In this document: positions 1 through 5,337 of the stretch, one piece after another
Layout: every line of letters begins with the position of its first letter
How positions within the stretch are numbered: position 1 is the first letter of the stretch
Assembly (NCBI GenBank): GCA_947626215.1
Contig: CANQRJ010000094.1
Coordinates: 1 to 5,338, forward strand
Length of the DNA: 5,338 bases
Direction of reading: 5' to 3'
Source: an uncultured Bacilli bacterium
GTDB lineage: Bacteria; Bacillota_I; Bacilli_A; RF39; UBA660
Made by a program: the position numbers and the translations under genes
Notes under the pieces: model-generated
Told to the model about the DNA's origin: nothing
The model's input: only the letters and a program-made list of their open reading frames with translations
Database searches by the model: none

Positions 1-92
1 TTTGAAATGACTTCCAGCCTTGGTCATTTTCTCTTGTTCAAATTTTACAATATATTTACTTTGCTTTTTTATTAGTTTTATATTTTACTTAT

Positions 93-106
93 ATATGTTA
101 ACATAT
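93..106. repeat. 14-bp perfect palindrome
   Basis: ATATGTTAACATAT reads identically on both strands and is followed on the + strand by a T-rich run (106-113). It lies about 90 bp beyond the xerD stop codon. It could be a protein-binding dyad or part of a weak terminator, but there is no loop and short AT palindromes occur by chance in DNA this AT-rich. I attach no function to it. Confidence 0.3.
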
Positions 107-127
107 TTTTTTTCTTATTTCAAGGTT

Positions 128-183
128 TTATGTAAATTTATGTAATTATTTTATGAATTTTTATGTGATTATTTTATGTAAAA
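128..183. repeat. TTATGTAA repeat cluster downstream of xerD
   Basis: TTATGTAA occurs exactly at 128-135, 138-145 and 174-181, with near copies at 151-158 (TTATGAAT) and 161-168 (TTATGTGA). The stretch 138-160 is repeated at 161-183 as an imperfect 23-bp tandem; the first 20 positions of the two copies differ at two places. The same octamer appears as an inverted pair in the xerD leader (1105-1127) and once at 3929-3936. As I recall it, the RipX/XerD arm of the Bacillus subtilis dif site begins with this octamer (TTATGTAAACT). Position 128-138 matches that arm at 10 of 11 bases. No convincing XerC arm lies at dif spacing, so this is not called a dif site. Confidence 0.5.
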
Positions 184-195
184 GCTATGTACTTT

Positions 196-1080
196 TTATG
201 CTCTTGGATGAGATTTTATATATATGTCATTTATTTCCTCATTATTTTGAAACTGCATATACACTTGAGTTGAAGATATGTCTGAATGTCCTAACATCAT
301 TTGTATTGATTTTAAGTCTGCCCCATTTTGTAAAAGATGTGTTGCAAATGAATGTCTTAAAGTATGCGGTGTTATGTCTTTTGTTATGTTTGCTTGCTCT
401 TGATAATATTTTATTATTTTCCAAAACCCTTGTCTTGTTAGTCTTTTTCCATTTAAATTAACAAATAGTGCATTTTCTTTTTCTGATTTTACTAATACTG
501 TTCTTGCTTCTTCTATGTATTCTTTTAAAGCTGAAAGCGACATTCCTCCTAATGGTATAGCTCTTTGTTTTCCGTTATTTTTGCATATTACTATTTTTTG
601 TTCTAAATTTACATCTTCTATATTCAATGATATTATTTCTGTTACTCTCATTCCTGTTGCATATGCAAATTCTAGCATTGCTTTGTCTCTTGTTCCTTTT
701 AAATCTACATCTTTTGGTTGGTCTAACAATAATTCTACTTCTTCTGATGTTAATATACATGGTATTCTTTTTTCTATTTTTGGTGATTGTATATTTTCTG
801 TTGGGTCTTTTGATATTTTTCCTATTTTTATTTCATATTGATAAAATGCTCTTATTGATGCAATTGTTCTTGATATTGTTGATGGCTTTTTCCCTTGTTC
901 TGTTAAATACTCTATGTATTCTTTTATCTCTTGTGTTGTCACTTTATTGTATTTTTTGTTAATTTCTGATATGTATTGTTGAAATTGCACCAAATCTCTT
1001 TTGTATGATTGTATTGTATTATTCGAGGCTTTTTTATTTGTCTCTAGAAATTTAAAAAATTGTTTTAATTGTTTTTCCAT
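196..1080 (-). CDS. xerD: Site-specific tyrosine recombinase XerD
   Basis: This is a tyrosine recombinase of the Xer type. Together with a XerC partner it resolves chromosome dimers at dif during cell division, through a covalent 3'-phosphotyrosine intermediate. The 294-aa length is normal for the family. The N-terminal SAM-like core-binding domain spans roughly residues 1-90, and the catalytic domain roughly 105-290. The full catalytic set is visible: R145 (ATGMR), K171 (NNGKQR), H239 and R242 (PHTLRHSFATHLL), H265 (LGHSDISST) and nucleophile Y274 (QVYMQF). The spacings agree with those I recall for E. coli XerD. The start is supported by GGAGAA seven bases upstream. XerD is preferred over XerC because of the sequence type and because xerD commonly lies next to spoIIM in spore formers. 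A separate promoter (1139-1167) and an intervening palindrome suggest transcription independent of spoIIM. The gene appears intact. Confidence 0.93.
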   Translation of the reverse strand: MEKQLKQFFKFLETNKKASNNTIQSYKRDLVQFQQYISEINKKYNKVTTQEIKEYIEYLTEQGKKPSTISRTIASIRAFYQYEIKIGKISKDPTENIQSPKIEKRIPCILTSEEVELLLDQPKDVDLKGTRDKAMLEFAYATGMRVTEIISLNIEDVNLEQKIVICKNNGKQRAIPLGGMSLSALKEYIEEARTVLVKSEKENALFVNLNGKRLTRQGFWKIIKYYQEQANITKDITPHTLRHSFATHLLQNGADLKSIQMMLGHSDISSTQVYMQFQNNEEINDIYIKSHPRA

Positions 1081-1104
1081 CGCTATTCTCCATAATTATA
1101 TATT

Positions 1105-1127
1105 TTATGTAATAACTATTTACATAA
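1105..1127. promoter_or_regulatory. Inverted repeat in the xerD leader
   Basis: TTATGTAA (1105-1112) and TTACATAA (1120-1127) form a perfect 8-bp inverted repeat with a 7-nt spacer. It lies between the proposed xerD promoter and the ribosome binding site. It could be an operator or a small RNA hairpin. The arms match the XerD-arm octamer of dif but point inward, opposite to the arrangement in dif. Autoregulation by XerD is therefore only a hypothesis. Confidence 0.4.
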
Positions 1128-1138
1128 GGTATGTATAT

Positions 1139-1167
1139 GTTATACCAAACTAATTTAAAATTGTAAA
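1139..1167 (-). promoter_or_regulatory. Sigma-A-type promoter for xerD
   Basis: On the minus strand, TTTACA (1167-1162) and TATAAC (1144-1139) are separated by exactly 17 bases, each matching the vegetative consensus at five of six positions. Transcription would start near 1132, leaving a leader of about 50 nt before the xerD start at 1080. A second small dyad, GGTAT/ATACC (1128-1132 and 1142-1146), overlaps the -10 and start region and could bind a regulator. Confidence 0.55.
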
Positions 1168-1207
1168 GACTTTTTTTACATTTTTTCCAATTTTTTTCTC
1201 AAAAAAA

Positions 1208-1417
1208 GTTACATTTTACTAACAGTCAAAAGGTTGAGCCTTAAACTAATATATATCATTTCTTATACCTTGTGTGTCGCAACTTACGATTAAAAATTTC
1301 TAGTCTGTAAGTTGCTCCAATCGCACTCGCTAGCGCTCGTTTGGTCGCTTACGCGGTATTTCGAAATGATATATATTAGTTTCATTCTCAACTTTTGAAC
1401 TATTACTGAATTGTAAC
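1208..1417. mobile_element. 210-bp palindromic element, MITE-like, possible spoIIM terminator
   Basis: The ends GTTACA (1208-1213) and TGTAAC (1412-1417) begin a long nested inverted repeat. Its outer arms (about 1208-1242 and 1383-1417) match imperfectly. The next segment is perfect over 20 bp: 1243-1262 against 1363-1382. ATACC/GGTAT (1265-1269, 1355-1359) extends it inward. Inside are a 9-bp hairpin, GCAACTTAC (1279-1287) against 1307-1315, and a core at 1321-1356 with 23 G/C of 36 bases, including the palindrome CGCTAGCG (1328-1335). No ORF is present. On the minus strand the element is followed directly by seven T residues (1207-1201), so it can act as an intrinsic terminator after spoIIM. 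Size and architecture suit a MITE or a multicopy intergenic palindrome. I see no clear target duplication and do not recognise the family. Confidence 0.6.
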
Positions 1418-1463
1418 AAAGAAATATATCAAACTTATATTAAAAAATTGAATTATTTTAGCA

Positions 1464-2111
1464 TTAAAATTTAATATATTTTACTCCTATTTTTAAAAGC
1501 ATTACAGATATTTCATTTTCTATAAAACACGCTAATATGAGCATTCCTAGCATTATTAATGATATAATTGTATGTCTTATAATTTCTATTTTTATGTTTT
1601 CTTTTCTTCTGTCATTTATTATGGATTTATATAATTTAATACTACTTACTCCCATCGTTAAAATTGCGGGAATAAAGAATATATTTTGTAAAAATATTGC
1701 TAACAAACAAAATAAAATTCCATTTCCTACGCCAAAAGTATATGTTAAAGAAGATATCGTAAAGCCTAAACAAAATCCTCTAAATAATATTAATCCTAAA
1801 ACTACAGGCATACCAATTATAGTTGTCCCAGCAAGCCACAAAATCAATGCTAATAAAATATTACTTTTTATTGATTCTGTAACTAAAGTTGCTTTATCTA
1901 TATTTTCTATAGTCTTAAATTTTTCTGTAAAATCAATAATATAATTTACTATAATTCTTTCATTTTCTTCTGAACTATTATTTATGAACATTACTCCCAT
2001 AAATAAGCCAATAATAAAGATTAGTATAACTAATATATACTCTTTTGAGTTATTTCTGGCATATTCTATTATTGTGCTGATTGAATTTGATACATTTTTA
2101 TATTTTTTCAT
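1464..2111 (-). CDS. spoIIM: Stage II sporulation protein M (SpoIIM)
   Basis: SpoIIM is an integral membrane protein of the engulfment machinery. In Bacillus it recruits and works with SpoIID and SpoIIP, which remodel septal peptidoglycan while the mother cell engulfs the forespore. The 215-aa product is about the usual family size. It has a short charged N-terminus, one membrane segment near residues 25-44, an extracytoplasmic stretch at about 45-82 rich in E, K and N, and then hydrophobic segments near 84-110, 113-125, 131-158 and 180-198. The glycine-rich RGFCLGF (111-117) lies in the membrane core typical of the family. The start at 2111 is chosen over an in-frame ATG 12 codons upstream because AAGGAG sits at ideal spacing before it and nothing comparable precedes the upstream ATG. 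It lies 78 bp after mgtE and before xerD. A sigma-E promoter would be expected from Bacillus, but I cannot identify one securely. Confidence 0.88.
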   Translation of the reverse strand: MKKYKNVSNSISTIIEYARNNSKEYILVILIFIIGLFMGVMFINNSSEENERIIVNYIIDFTEKFKTIENIDKATLVTESIKSNILLALILWLAGTTIIGMPVVLGLILFRGFCLGFTISSLTYTFGVGNGILFCLLAIFLQNIFFIPAILTMGVSSIKLYKSIINDRRKENIKIEIIRHTIISLIMLGMLILACFIENEISVMLLKIGVKYIKF

Positions 2112-2149
2112 AAAATCTCCTTTTAAATAAAAATATGTTCTTTGCATAT

Positions 2150-2177
2150 ATATTATTTAAAATTAAAAATTATTCAA
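2150..2177 (-). promoter_or_regulatory. Possible promoter for spoIIM
   Basis: On the minus strand, TTGAAT (2177-2172) and TAATAT (2155-2150) are 16 bases apart, which would give a leader of about 30 nt. In DNA this AT-rich such matches arise easily by chance, and spoIIM is expected to use the mother-cell factor sigma-E rather than sigma-A. It is recorded because there is also no terminator between mgtE and spoIIM, so read-through from upstream is the alternative. Confidence 0.22.
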
Positions 2178-2189
2178 AAATTATAAAAA

Positions 2190-3551
2190 TTATATATTCA
2201 TTACTCTTACTGCAATTTGGAAAAATACAAGTATTGAACACATATCAACAATCGTCGTAATTAACGGAGCTGCCATAATTGCAGGGTCTAATTTTAGTTT
2301 TTTAGCAATCATTGGAAGTACTCCTCCCACTAATTTTGCAATTAATGCTGTTGCAATTAAAGTTAAGCCAACTACTATCGAAAGATTAATTGTTTGCCCC
2401 GCATAAACTCTTCCATATTGAAAATATATTCTTACAGATGTAACTAATGCAAGTATTATTCCAACTATTATTGCCACTCTTATTTCTTTCCAAATTACTT
2501 TAAATACATCTGAAATCTTTATTTCATCTAATGCTAACCCTCTTATTATAAGTGTTGAACTCTGTGAACCACAGTTTCCTCCTGTGTCCATTATCATTGG
2601 AATGAATGCTACTAATATTGGCACTGCTGCAAATGCTGCTTCGTATTTTTCTATTATCGCTCCTGTAAATGTTGATGATAACATTAATACTAATAACCAA
2701 ATTATTCTATTTTTTGCATGTGTTAATACCCCTGTTTTAAAGTATGTGTCTTCATTTGGTATCATAGCTGCCATCTTTTCAAAGTCCTCTGTGTTTTCTT
2801 CTTGTATAACATCTATCGCATCATCTATTGTTACTATTCCTACTAATCTATTTTCTTTGTCTACGACTGGCATTGCAACATAGTTATATTTGTCAAACAT
2901 TTTTGCCACTTTTTCTTGGTCAACTGATGTTAATACACTTATTGGATTGCTTTCCATTATTTCTTTGATTTTTATGTTTCTATCTGATATTAACATTTCT
3001 TTTATGTCTACTGACCCTAGTAGATTTCTCGAATTGTCTACTACATATGCTCTATATACTGTTTCTTTTTTTAAACCTGTTTTTCTTATTATGTCAAATC
3101 CTTCTTGTATTGTATTATCTGCTTTGAATTCTATAAATTCTGTTGTCATTATGCTTCCTGCACTGTCTTCAGGATAGTTTAATAATTCGTTTATTACTTT
3201 TCTGTCACTTGCTCCTACACTTTTTAATATTCTTTTTACTACTGATGCTGGCATTTCTTCTATTAAGTCTACCGTATCGTCCATAAATAGCTCGTCTACT
3301 ACATTTTTTAACTCTTTGTCTGTAAATACATTTATTAGCTTTTCTTGTATGTCTGAGTCTAGCTCTGCAAATATTTCTGCTGCTTTTTCTTTGGTTAATA
3401 GTCTATATATTATTACTATTTCTTCTTCTTCTAATTCTTCAAATAGGGACGGGAAGTCTGCACTGTTTATAGTATCTAACATACTATGTAATTCACTTAT
3501 TTTCTTTTCTTTTATTAAGTTTTGAATTATTTCAAACATTTTTTCTTCCAT
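2190..3551 (-). CDS. mgtE: Magnesium channel/transporter MgtE
   Basis: MgtE is a dimeric Mg2+-selective channel of the cytoplasmic membrane. Its cytosolic domains bind Mg2+ and close the pore when the ion is plentiful. The 453-aa length is typical. The order is an acidic alpha-helical MgtE N domain (about 5-130), the family motif PEDSAGSIMT (127-136), two CBS domains (about 135-190 and 198-253), a connecting helix (about 255-278) and five membrane segments between 282 and 450. Pore motifs are MDTGGNCGSQSS (321-332) and LDPAIMAAPLITTIVD (421-436), whose D436 corresponds to the conserved membrane aspartate. The start is slightly uncertain: ATG 3551 has a purine-rich AAGGGAAAG about 14 bases upstream, and ATG 3539, four codons in, is also possible. 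It follows the small gene at 3866-3603 by 51 bp, apparently in one transcript. There is no room for an M-box (ykoK) Mg2+ riboswitch leader. Confidence 0.95.
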   Translation of the reverse strand: MEEKMFEIIQNLIKEKKISELHSMLDTINSADFPSLFEELEEEEIVIIYRLLTKEKAAEIFAELDSDIQEKLINVFTDKELKNVVDELFMDDTVDLIEEMPASVVKRILKSVGASDRKVINELLNYPEDSAGSIMTTEFIEFKADNTIQEGFDIIRKTGLKKETVYRAYVVDNSRNLLGSVDIKEMLISDRNIKIKEIMESNPISVLTSVDQEKVAKMFDKYNYVAMPVVDKENRLVGIVTIDDAIDVIQEENTEDFEKMAAMIPNEDTYFKTGVLTHAKNRIIWLLVLMLSSTFTGAIIEKYEAAFAAVPILVAFIPMIMDTGGNCGSQSSTLIIRGLALDEIKISDVFKVIWKEIRVAIIVGIILALVTSVRIYFQYGRVYAGQTINLSIVVGLTLIATALIAKLVGGVLPMIAKKLKLDPAIMAAPLITTIVDMCSILVFFQIAVRVMNI

Positions 3552-3602
3552 CTTTTTTTCACTTTCCCTTCTTTGGATTTTTTTAGCTATGGTTTTAAAG
3601 CT

Positions 3603-3866
3603 TTAATATTCTGTCTTTATTGCAACCATTAATTCATTGTCTTGTACTGTTCTTTTTGAATTTTGATATATGTAATTCTGCCCTGTAAAGAAAACTTTAT
3701 ATCCATAATTATTTAGTCTTACTTTACTATAATCTAAAAATTGTATTGTATCTTTTTTTGAAAGGTTTTTCTTTACTCTTAATTCGTAAAATGTGCATAT
3801 TATATAGTTAATATCTTTTTTTGTCTTTTCGTTAAGAAAATCTGCTACTTCTCCTACTGTTACCAT
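3603..3866 (-). CDS. Small protein of unknown function upstream of mgtE
   Basis: This encodes 87 aa that I do not recognise. The N-terminus (MVTVGEVADFLNEKTKKD) looks alpha-helical. The middle is rich in lysine and tyrosine, and the second half (YGYKVFFTGQNYIYQ) suggests beta strands. There is no signal peptide, membrane segment or metal-binding cysteine pattern, so it is probably cytosolic. The start at 3866 is chosen because AAAGGTGAT lies just upstream; an in-frame ATG 13 codons earlier lacks such a site and would fall near the predicted transcription start. It is the first gene after the promoter at 3896-3924 and lies 51 bp before mgtE, so it is probably cotranscribed with it. A role in Mg2+ homeostasis or MgtE regulation is possible from position alone. 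Confidence 0.75.
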   Translation of the reverse strand: MVTVGEVADFLNEKTKKDINYIICTFYELRVKKNLSKKDTIQFLDYSKVRLNNYGYKVFFTGQNYIYQNSKRTVQDNELMVAIKTEY

Positions 3867-3895
3867 AATATCACCTTTTTCTGTAATTTTTATAT

Positions 3896-3924
3896 ATAAT
3901 ATCACATAAAATCATTTTTTTCAA
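3896..3924 (-). promoter_or_regulatory. Sigma-A-type promoter for the small gene and mgtE
   Basis: On the minus strand, TTGAAA (3924-3919) and TATTAT (3901-3896) are separated by exactly 17 bases, each five of six to consensus. Transcription would begin near 3889, leaving a leader of only about 22 nt before the ribosome binding site and start at 3866. A leader that short excludes a riboswitch. The promoter points away from the divergent coat genes that start at 4017. Confidence 0.6.
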
Positions 3925-4016
3925 TAGATTATGTAAATTTTACTTGTAATTCGTTTCAAAATTATTGTATAGATTTAGAAAAATTGGAAATATTAACTTT
4001 AGGTGGTGATTTTAAT

Positions 4017-4190
4017 ATGACATGTAAAGAGCTTTTATATGTTGAAGATGCATTATCTCATGAATGTTTTATGAAAAGCAGTAGTTTAATGGCATCTTCA
4101 AAATTAACAGATGCTTCACTTGCATCTTACATGAAGGACTTAGAAGCAAAGCATACAGAATTATTTGACAAATTTTTAAGTTTATTATAA
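4017..4190 (+). CDS. CotF-type spore coat protein, N-terminal part
   Basis: This encodes a 57-aa helical protein with no signal peptide or membrane segment. The pattern ELLYVEDALSHECFMKSSS, then a second helix ending in KHTELFDKFLSLL, resembles the N-terminal part of Bacillus CotF, which also has a helix with an L-x-x-x-L-x-H-E-like core. The following gene carries the Coat_F domain proper, which supports a coat role. The start at 4017 is chosen because AGGTGGTGAT lies six bases upstream; an in-frame ATG at 3984 lacks such a site. The next gene begins 20 bp after the stop, so the two form an operon. A mother-cell promoter (sigma-E or sigma-K) is expected. A weak sigma-A-like pair (TTGTAA 3944-3949, TATAGA 3968-3973) is visible, but I do not trust it. 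The identity rests partly on the neighbour. Confidence 0.72.
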   Translation: MTCKELLYVEDALSHECFMKSSSLMASSKLTDASLASYMKDLEAKHTELFDKFLSLL

Positions 4191-4210
4191 GAAGAAAGGA
4201 AAGTGAAAAA

Positions 4211-4456
4211 ATGGAAGACAAAGACGTTATGGAAAGAGAATTATTAATACTTAAAGGAGTATGTGACTTGTACTTACATGGAAGCCTAGAATCTACAACT
4301 GCTGAGGTTCATTCTGCATTTAAAGATGCTTTAAATACTTGCCTAGATATTCAAAATAAACTATATAACTTAATGGCAGAAAAAGGCTGGTATAAAACAG
4401 ATATTGCAGAACAAAATAAAATCGATGCAGCAAAGCAAAAATTTTCAAATAAATAA
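4211..4456 (+). CDS. Spore coat protein, CotF family
   Basis: This 81-aa protein carries the Coat_F (CotF) domain found in small structural proteins of the endospore coat. The signature runs from residue 14: ILKGVCDLYLHGSLESTT, followed by an amphipathic helix (EVHSAFKDALNTCLDIQNKL) and the family tail LMAEKGWYKTDIAEQNKI. The residues after 70 are charged. There is no secretion signal, as expected for coat proteins assembled in the mother-cell cytoplasm. AAAGGA precedes the start by ten bases. It is cotranscribed with the 57-aa gene 20 bp upstream. Bacillus CotF is a single 160-aa precursor cleaved into roughly 5- and 8-kDa pieces, and the two proteins here match those two parts in size and order. 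Transcription probably ends at the hairpins at 4465-4613. Confidence 0.88.
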   Translation: MEDKDVMERELLILKGVCDLYLHGSLESTTAEVHSAFKDALNTCLDIQNKLYNLMAEKGWYKTDIAEQNKIDAAKQKFSNK

Positions 4457-4464
4457 TTTTTGAT

Positions 4465-4572
4465 GAGAATATAGGATATATTGTGTAAACTAGAATTCAA
4501 CTATGATACAGATACCATGATTAAAAAAATTGTGGTGTCTGAATTAGTTTACACAGTTAATCCGATATACTC
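4465..4572. mobile_element. 108-bp imperfect palindrome with IS256-like ends, probable MITE
   Basis: The 27-nt ends at 4465-4491 and 4546-4572 are inverted copies agreeing at 22 positions, both beginning GAG and ending TGTGTAAACT. An AATT pair (4494-4497, 4542-4545) continues the stem. A 14-bp inner stem (4509-4522 with 4528-4541, loop AAAAA) pairs fully only in the + strand RNA, through three G·U pairs. Terminal repeats of this length with TGTGTAAA set about 20 bases in are characteristic of IS256-family elements, and the right end resembles the IS256 end as I recall it. There is no ORF and no obvious 8-9 bp target duplication. It lies 8 bp after the coat gene and directly abuts the terminator at 4573, so its folded RNA may also protect or end the coat transcript. 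Confidence 0.6.
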
Positions 4573-4613
4573 AAAAATACCTACAATTAGTTAATATAAT
4601 TGTAGGTATTTTT
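4573..4613. terminator. Bidirectional rho-independent terminator
   Basis: Sixteen bases (4573-4588) pair perfectly with 4598-4613 around a nine-base loop. The core is AATACCTACAATT against AATTGTAGGTATT, with a T-run at the 3' side on either strand. It sits between the convergent coat operon (+) and the 91-aa gene (-), whose stop codon is four bases away. It therefore fits termination in both directions. Confidence 0.85.
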
Positions 4614-4616
4614 TAT

Positions 4617-4892
4617 TTATACAGCTTTTTTTATTTTTATTAATAATGTTTCTAAGTCGATATAAATTTCGTTATTTTCTATACCGTAGCCACATACTAA
4701 AGTAGTATTTATTGTAAATTTTGCATTTTTGCCTTCTATGTCTATAAATCCATTTTTGCTATCATATTTAACTGTGGCATCTTCTAGTATTAAATTTGCA
4801 TCAATGCTTATGTCAAACTCAATTTCTATTTTTGTTTTTTCTTGAAAGTCTTTTAAATTCTCAGTTAATTCAAATTCTTTAAATTTTTTCAT
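4617..4892 (-). CDS. Small beta-rich protein of unknown function
   Basis: This encodes 91 aa without signal peptide or membrane segment. After a charged helical N-terminus (residues 1-22), the rest alternates hydrophobic and polar residues in short strands: IEIEFDISIDANLILEDATV, NGFIDIEGKNAKFTIN and NEIYIDLETLLIKIKK. The G-x-I-x-I-x-G-x-N pattern loosely recalls the YabP/YqfC family of small sporulation proteins, which would suit the coat genes next door, but the match is too weak to name. The start is firm, with AAAGGAG five bases upstream. The gene converges on the coat operon and shares the terminator at 4573-4613. Its leader (4893 to about 5100) has no promoter I would commit to. Confidence 0.72.
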   Translation of the reverse strand: MKKFKEFELTENLKDFQEKTKIEIEFDISIDANLILEDATVKYDSKNGFIDIEGKNAKFTINTTLVCGYGIENNEIYIDLETLLIKIKKAV

Positions 4893-5121
4893 AGTAACTC
4901 CTTTCTTTATTTTTTTATTATTTACTAGTTAAAAATTTATATTCATGATAACTTAATAAGTTGTTAGCTTCTTATCTTGAATAACTTAAACTCTCCTCAC
5001 CTCGAATCGCGAATTTTGTTTTTGGGTAATCTTACCTAGGTTGAATAAATTAATTTAGTTTGAATATAATATCTATTAATATCTTACCATACTATTCAAA
5101 TAAAATCTAGTGAACAGACAA
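4893..5121. other. Non-coding leader region with small dyads
   Basis: No ORF of note is found on either strand. Visible structure includes GGTAATCTTACC (5025-5036, five-base arms) overlapping the perfect palindrome ACCTAGGT (5034-5041). The 9-mer ATAACTTAA is repeated at 4948-4956 and 4981-4989, 33 bp (about three helical turns) apart. A GAGGTGAGGAG sequence on the minus strand (5002-4992) resembles a ribosome binding site, but only very short frames follow it. These sites lie upstream of the 91-aa gene and could be its control region. Confidence 0.35.
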
Positions 5122-5177
5122 AAAAAATGTGTATTTAAAAAATTTTTTTGTTAAAATAATTTAAATACACATTTTTT
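5122..5177. terminator. 18-bp terminator hairpin
   Basis: AAAAAATGTGTATTTAAA (5122-5139) is perfectly complementary to 5160-5177, with a 20-nt AT-rich loop. On the minus strand the stem ends in a run of seven T residues (5127-5121). It begins ten bases after the end of the decayed frame at 5337-5188, so it is best read as the terminator of a leftward gene beyond the right edge. It could also work on the + strand (six T). Confidence 0.7.
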
Positions 5178-5187
5178 GACATAATTT

Positions 5188-5337
5188 TTATAGAATATGT
5201 AAAATATTAATAAATCTGTAAATCAGCCATAAATTCATTGCTACACACAAAACAATAATTCCCCGAGTTTTACAGTTAGATAATTTTTTATCCCTATTAT
5301 AATCTTAGAGACACATGGTTTAGAATGTGTCAAATTT
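5188..5337 (-). pseudogene. Decayed C-terminal fragment, transposase-like
   Basis: A leftward frame entering from the right edge reads KFDTF, stop, TMCL, stop, then 38 open codons starting DYNRDKKLSNCKTR and ending in the hydrophobic CVAMNLWLIYRFINIL followed by HIL and TAA (5188-5190). The two internal TAA codons are at 5320-5322 and 5305-5307. A hydrophobic helix with an N-L-W-x-x-Y-R-like core near the C-terminus is common in IS4-type DDE transposases, and a strong terminator follows the final stop. I infer a dead insertion-sequence remnant. With only 50 codons in view the family cannot be fixed, and a chance open frame is possible. The inverted repeat GACACAT/ATGTGTC (5310-5316, 5325-5331) lies within it and has no assigned role. 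Confidence 0.35.

Noticed and set aside
1..75. Hairpin AAATGAC/GTCATTT (5-11, 23-29), a + frame open to a TAG at 73-75, and a minus-strand ATG at 28 reading MTKAGSHFK off the edge.
   Set aside because: No ribosome binding site precedes the minus ATG, neither peptide is recognisable, and the hairpin lacks a T-run. Too little lies within the window to call a gene or terminator.
128..183. CRISPR-like array.
   Set aside because: The units are short, adjoining and AT-rich without unique spacers of regular size. No cas gene is present.
1117..1144. A complete dif site: XerD-arm-like bases 1117-1127, six spacer bases, then 1134-1144.
   Set aside because: The second arm shows almost no match to a XerC arm and the spacer is unlike dif. 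Candidates at 128, 138, 174 and 3929 also lack a XerC arm.
2584..3525. Long + strand open frames opposite mgtE, and similar ones opposite xerD and spoIIM.
   Set aside because: They are antisense shadows of well-identified genes, with no family similarity and no ribosome binding sites.
3552..3602. M-box Mg2+ riboswitch upstream of mgtE.
   Set aside because: Only 51 bp separate mgtE from the preceding gene, and the leader of that gene is about 22 nt. An M-box needs well over 100 nt.
4457..4580. Target site duplication flanking the 4465-4572 palindrome.
   Set aside because: The eight bases on each side (TTTTTGAT and AAAAATAC) do not match, so recent insertion cannot be shown.
5241..5336. Alternative leftward frame of 31 codons ending in GELLFCV.
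   Set aside because: It overlaps the frame at 5188-5337 and ends earlier, farther from the terminator. Its residues are less protein-like, so the other frame was preferred.
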